Positions 6,475 through 8,914 of a stretch of DNA of 8,914 nt are shown here, one piece after another (the stretch's first letter is position 1; every line of letters begins with the position of its first letter). The notes under the pieces were generated by a model that was given only the letters and a program-made list of their open reading frames with translations, was not told the DNA's origin and did not search any database. This DNA is from JBFWWW01 sp050245975 (lineage in GTDB: Bacteria > Pseudomonadota > Alphaproteobacteria > Rhizobiales > Hyphomicrobiaceae), in the NCBI GenBank assembly GCA_050245975.1, contig JBFWWW010000167.1, forward strand, positions 1-8,914. The letters run 5' to 3'. Both the position numbers and the translations under genes were made by a program.

Positions 6475-6924
6475 ATGCATCTCGGTCGGGCAACCTTTGC
6501 AGCGACGATGATTTGCACCGCCTCGCTCCTCGCGGCTCAAACGGCGCTCGCAGCCGGATCGTCCAGGGGACACGGACAGGGCGGACGGTTCGCCGTCTAT
6601 TATCCGATCATCAAGAAATACAACAAGTCCGGCGAGCTATTCCGCATCGAGGGCGTGTGCCGGTCTGCCTGTACATTGTTCCTGTCGATCCGCAACGTGT
6701 GCGTCGACCGCAAGGCGTTCGTCTCGTTTCATGCCGGCCCTGATGCGAGAACGGGCAAATGGGGACGGAATTCGAGCTCGACGCGCACCATGCTCTCCGC
6801 ATACAAACCGAAGCTCCGCGAGTATCTGCTCGACGGCCATCACGTCGACTCGCGCCGCTATCACACATTGAAAGGTGCGATGCTGATCGACCGGTTCGGC
6901 TATAAGGAGTGCAAGCTGAGGTGA
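6475..6924 (+). CDS. Small secreted protein with possible ClpP/crotonase-like Ser-His motifs
   Basis: 149 residues. A clear signal peptide covers residues 1-27 (MHLGRATFAATMICTASLLA, then an ALAA cleavage-type site), so the mature protein should be periplasmic or secreted. The ATG at 6475 is supported by a strong GGAGG at 6465-6469, 5 nt upstream. The core has VYYPIIKKYNKSGELFRIEG followed by VCRSACTLFLS (61-71) and VSFHAG (83-88). From memory, this pattern (small-residue turn with Ser-Ala-Cys-Thr, then FHA about 20 residues later) occurs in hypothetical rhizobial exported proteins placed in the ClpP/crotonase superfamily, where Ser64 and His86 would be the nucleophile and base. Cys62, Cys66, Cys76 and Cys146 may form disulphides. 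Protease activity is inference only. It follows a repeat-filled gap after trpE and converges on the YffB-like gene with 19 nt between stops. No homologue or function could be confirmed here. Confidence 0.8.
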   Translation: MHLGRATFAATMICTASLLAAQTALAAGSSRGHGQGGRFAVYYPIIKKYNKSGELFRIEGVCRSACTLFLSIRNVCVDRKAFVSFHAGPDARTGKWGRNSSSTRTMLSAYKPKLREYLLDGHHVDSRRYHTLKGAMLIDRFGYKECKLR

Positions 6925-6943
6925 CCGGACTGCCGGGGCCGGC

Positions 6944-7297
6944 TCAAGCCGATCTGAAAACCTCGGCCCAGTCCGATTGCTTGAAGCCGACGAGCAGCGT
7001 TTTGCCATGCTCCACGATGGGACGGCGGATCATCGATGGCTGCGCACACATCAGCGAGATCGCACGCGCCTGATCGAGATCCTTCTTGTCGGAGTCGGAC
7101 AACTTCTTGAACGTCGTCCCGGCGCGGTTGAGCACGATGTCCCAACCGGCCTTGCCGCACCACGCCTTAAGCTTCTCCGGCGTGATGCCCGCCTTCTTGT
7201 AGTCGTGGAAGGCGTACTCGATGCCCTGCTGGCCAAGCCACGTCCGCGCCTTCTTGACGGTGTCACAGTTCGGGATGCCGTAGAGGATGGTGGTCAT
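6944..7297 (-). CDS. Spx/MgsR/ArsC-family thioredoxin-fold protein (YffB-like)
   Basis: 117 residues, the usual length for YffB. The N-terminus ILYGIPNCDTVKKARTWL is the hallmark of this branch of the arsenate reductase (ArsC) family: a beta strand, one redox cysteine (Cys11) and the first helix. There is no CXXC pair. Other family features are the central FHDYKK, the W-containing VLNRAGTTFKKL (in place of the ArsC NTRG.. region) and RRPIVEHGKTLLVGF near the end, matching the conserved Arg-Pro and GF pattern. Related proteins are proposed to be glutathione-dependent thiol reductases; a true arsenate reductase role is not supported, and the exact substrate is unknown. The ATG at 7297 fits the family start; longer in-frame starts add 46 unrelated residues. 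No strong Shine-Dalgarno is visible. The upstream small gene ends 7 nt before it, implying co-transcription and perhaps coupling. Confidence 0.92.
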   Translation of the reverse strand: MTTILYGIPNCDTVKKARTWLGQQGIEYAFHDYKKAGITPEKLKAWCGKAGWDIVLNRAGTTFKKLSDSDKKDLDQARAISLMCAQPSMIRRPIVEHGKTLLVGFKQSDWAEVFRSA

Positions 7298-7304
7298 TGC
7301 CAAT

Positions 7305-7481
7305 TCAACTAGCGCTTTTGACCGGAACCGAAGCAGCCCCAGAGGCGGTCGACGCGGGTGAACCTGACGATTTCTCTCCAACGTACCGCCCGGCGCGTAC
7401 ATCCTGTGAGCCGGTCTTCGCACCTCGCGCCGCACGTTTCAAAGCAGCTTGGACCAGACGTCTATCTATGATCTTACTCAT
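7305..7481 (-). CDS. Small basic protein overlapping the zeta-like kinase gene, possible partner
   Basis: 58 residues. The ATG at 7481-7479 overlaps the TGA of the kinase frame (7480-7478) as ATGA, the classic sign of translational coupling. A GGGA lies 6 nt before the ATG. The N-terminal half reads SKIIDRRLVQAALKRAARGA and then GSQDVRAGRYV, an amphipathic, Arg/Lys-rich helix; the rest is a Ser/Ala/Pro-rich tail. I recall small helical proteins of this general look beside zeta-like kinases in rhizobia, but could not check. It could be the antitoxin or an accessory partner of the kinase; that is inference from position. A longer reading starting at 7541 runs in another frame across the kinase and is less likely. 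Because the kinase frame is broken, translation coupled to it may be reduced. Confidence 0.55.
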   Translation of the reverse strand: MSKIIDRRLVQAALKRAARGAKTGSQDVRAGRYVGEKSSGSPASTASGAASVPVKSAS

Positions 7482-7999
7482 GGCATATCCCAAGCTTCCG
7501 CGGGCACAAAGTCCCCTTCCACACTTTCCCAAACATACCACTCATCAACAATATGTTTATAGACGCTGTCGAAATAATCCCAGCTTCTCGAAAAGCGCCG
7601 TCGAATGACTTCTTCGGGGATACCATGTCCTCCCGCTGCGACCCGCCTTGCCACCCGATCGAGAGCATCCTCCACACGCTGAAGTCTCAGGTAAACAATC
7701 GCAACCGAATAGCTTTATTGCTTCCATTGTTCGATCTTGGCTGCGTAAATTCTCGTCGCAAGCGTCGTCTCAATCGCAATATTGTCCTGACGCTCAATCG
7801 CCTCGTCAATCTGGCTTAACATCAGCCGGCCAGCTCGGACTTGAAAACGTACAGACGCTGGCTGACCAACTCGTAGAGACCGCTCGATCTCATCGGCGTT
7901 GATGAACCGATACCGGCGTCTTTGCTCAGGCAGAAAGGCGTTCGCGAAACTGGTTTTTCCTGCGCCGTTTGGACCGGCAACGATGATGATATCGGGCAT
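7478..7999 (-). pseudogene. Zeta-toxin-like P-loop kinase gene interrupted by one in-frame TAA
   Basis: The reading frame from ATG 7999 to TGA 7478 would encode 173 residues with one TAA (7717-7715) at codon 95. Residues 1-94 hold the Walker A motif AGPNGAGKT (8-16), FINADEIE (32-39), a helix with RAGRLMLSQIDEAI (56-69) and AIETTLATR (75-83). After the stop the same frame continues family-like: VAIVYLRL, DALDRVARRVAAGGH, GIPEEVIRRRF, then the C-terminal segment. The order and spacing match single-domain zeta toxin-like kinases, which phosphorylate small nucleotide-sugar or related substrates. Since no frame change is involved, one C-to-T change (CAA to TAA) would explain the break. The two halves could be called separately as 7715-7999 (94 aa, carrying the P-loop) and 7478-7675 (65 aa, GTG start). 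GC is lower than nearby: 25 of 60 bases at 7681-7740 versus 42 of 60 at 5281-5340, suggesting transfer. It starts 19 nt after the thiC stop. Confidence 0.75.
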
Positions 8000-8018
8000 C
8001 GCCGCCGGCCAAATTCAC

Positions 8019-8914
8019 CTACCCCAGCGCCTTGTTCGCGGCCTTGACGGCTTCGCGGGAGCTGCCGGCCTCTCCGGGCTGGTGCGCGGCGGTCTTCACC
8101 GAGACTGCCTTATCTGCCTCGACGTAGACCTCGTTGCCCATTTCCTTGAACTTCTGAGACATCGCGGCCATGCCCTCCTCGGCCTCAATCATCGCCGACT
8201 TGCCGGCGTTGGTCTTGGCCGCGTAGTCGCGCACGTCCTGCGTGATCTTCATGGAGCAGAACTTCGGCCCGCACATCGAGCAGAAATGCGCGACCTTGTG
8301 CGCCTCCTTCGGCATCGTCTCGTCGTGCATCTCGCGCGCGGTGTCGGGATCGAGGCCGAGGTTGAACTGGTCCTCCCAGCGGAAGTCGAAACGTGCCTTG
8401 GAGAGGGCATCGTCGCGAAGCTGGGCGGCAGGATGGCCCTTCGCCAGATCGGCCGCGTGAGCGGCCAACCGGTAGGTGATGACGCCGACCTTGACGTCGT
8501 CCCGGTTGGGCAGGCCTAAGTGCTCCTTCGGCGTGACGTAGCAGAGCATCGCGGTGCCGAACCAGCCGATCATCGCGGCGCCGATGCCGGATGTGATGTG
8601 GTCATAGCCCGGCGCGATGTCGGTGGTGAGCGGGCCCAAGGTATAGAACGGCGCCTCACCGCACTCCTTGAGCTGCTTGTCCATGTTGATCTTGATCTTG
8701 TGCATCGGCACGTGGCCGGGGCCTTCGATCATGACCTGGCAGCCTTTCTTCCAGGCGATCTGCGTCAGCTCGCCCAGCGTTTCGAGCTCGGCGAACTGGG
8801 CGCGGTCGTTGGCGTCGGCGATGGAGCCGGGGCGCAGGCCGTCGCCGAGCGAGAAGCTCACGTCGTAGGCCCGCATGATGTCGCAGATTTCCTCGAAGCG
8901 CTCGTAGAGGAAGC
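8019..8914 (-). CDS. thiC: Phosphomethylpyrimidine synthase ThiC, C-terminal part
   Basis: The last 297 or so codons of thiC; the start lies beyond base 14 of the minus-strand edge. The visible frame begins FLYERFEEIC just inside the window and goes on to SFSLGDGLRPGSIADANDRA, IEGPGHVPMHKIKINM, LGPLTTDIAPGYDHITSGIG, MIGWFGTAMLCYVTPKEHL, FRWEDQFNLGLDPDTAREMH and the iron-sulphur motif CSMCGPKFC. The cluster cysteine codons are at 8280-8282, 8271-8273 and 8256-8258 (CX2CX4C). ThiC is a cytoplasmic radical-SAM-type enzyme that rearranges 5-aminoimidazole ribotide to the HMP pyrimidine of thiamine. The part after about 8120 (VKTAAHQPGEAGSSREAVKAANK) is a typical loose tail. A thiamine riboswitch, if present, would lie outside the window. 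Unlike many rhizobial thiC genes, it is followed by a zeta-like kinase and not by another thi gene. Confidence 0.97.
   Translation of the reverse strand, partial: FLYERFEEICDIMRAYDVSFSLGDGLRPGSIADANDRAQFAELETLGELTQIAWKKGCQVMIEGPGHVPMHKIKINMDKQLKECGEAPFYTLGPLTTDIAPGYDHITSGIGAAMIGWFGTAMLCYVTPKEHLGLPNRDDVKVGVITYRLAAHAADLAKGHPAAQLRDDALSKARFDFRWEDQFNLGLDPDTAREMHDETMPKEAHKVAHFCSMCGPKFCSMKITQDVRDYAAKTNAGKSAMIEAEEGMAAMSQKFKEMGNEVYVEADKAVSVKTAAHQPGEAGSSREAVKAANKALG

Noticed and set aside
6925..6943. GCCGG/CCGGC repeat as a bidirectional terminator between the convergent stops
   Set aside because: The two arms are only 2 nt apart, too tight a loop for a stable hairpin, and no T-run follows on either strand.
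7305..7541. 78-residue reading of the small gene starting at 7541
   Set aside because: Its first 20 residues lie across the kinase's coding end in another frame, while the internal ATG at 7481 gives a coupled ATGA overlap.

Overview
The window looks like a high-GC alphaproteobacterial chromosome segment, most likely Hyphomicrobiales (Rhizobiales). The evidence is the GC-rich codon use, a cyclophilin pair of the kind common in that order, tpiA divergent from a PpiD-type chaperone gene followed by trpE, and REP-like motifs built on GGCCATGACGAC. No organism can be named. No rRNA, tRNA, CRISPR array, insertion sequence or transposase was seen.

Layout. (1) 1-858, plus strand: the 3' end of one cyclophilin gene and a complete second one, separated by a gap holding inverted arrays of a 7-base unit. 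(2) 859-1031: two adjacent long palindromes of apparently one family, in the convergent gap between the cyclophilin and a minus-strand gene. (3) 1028-2352, minus strand: a putative secreted protein with a Pro/Ala/Lys-rich tail, behind triosephosphate isomerase (tpiA). (4) 2353-2666: a divergent intergenic region. (5) 2667-6188, plus strand: ppiD (membrane-anchored periplasmic folding factor) and trpE (anthranilate synthase large subunit), 45 nt apart and probably co-transcribed. (6) 6189-6474: no gene; a 41-bp direct repeat in two copies exactly 160 bp apart, with REP-like sequence between. (7) 6475-6924, plus strand: a small secreted protein with Ser and His motifs resembling a ClpP/crotonase-type site. 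(8) 6944-8914, minus strand: in transcription order thiC (5' end outside the window), a zeta-toxin-like P-loop kinase broken by one in-frame TAA, a 58-aa protein overlapping it by ATGA, and a YffB/ArsC-like thioredoxin-fold protein. Gaps of 19, -4 and 7 nt suggest one transcription unit.

Most genes are housekeeping: protein folding (three PPIase-family genes), glycolysis (tpiA), tryptophan synthesis (trpE) and thiamine synthesis (thiC). The accessory material is the intergenic repeats and the kinase plus small-protein pair, which has clearly lower GC than its surroundings and sits directly after thiC. I found no wholly new system. The points most worth a second look are the paired palindromes, the kinase nonsense codon with its small partner, and the predicted Ser/His secreted protein.
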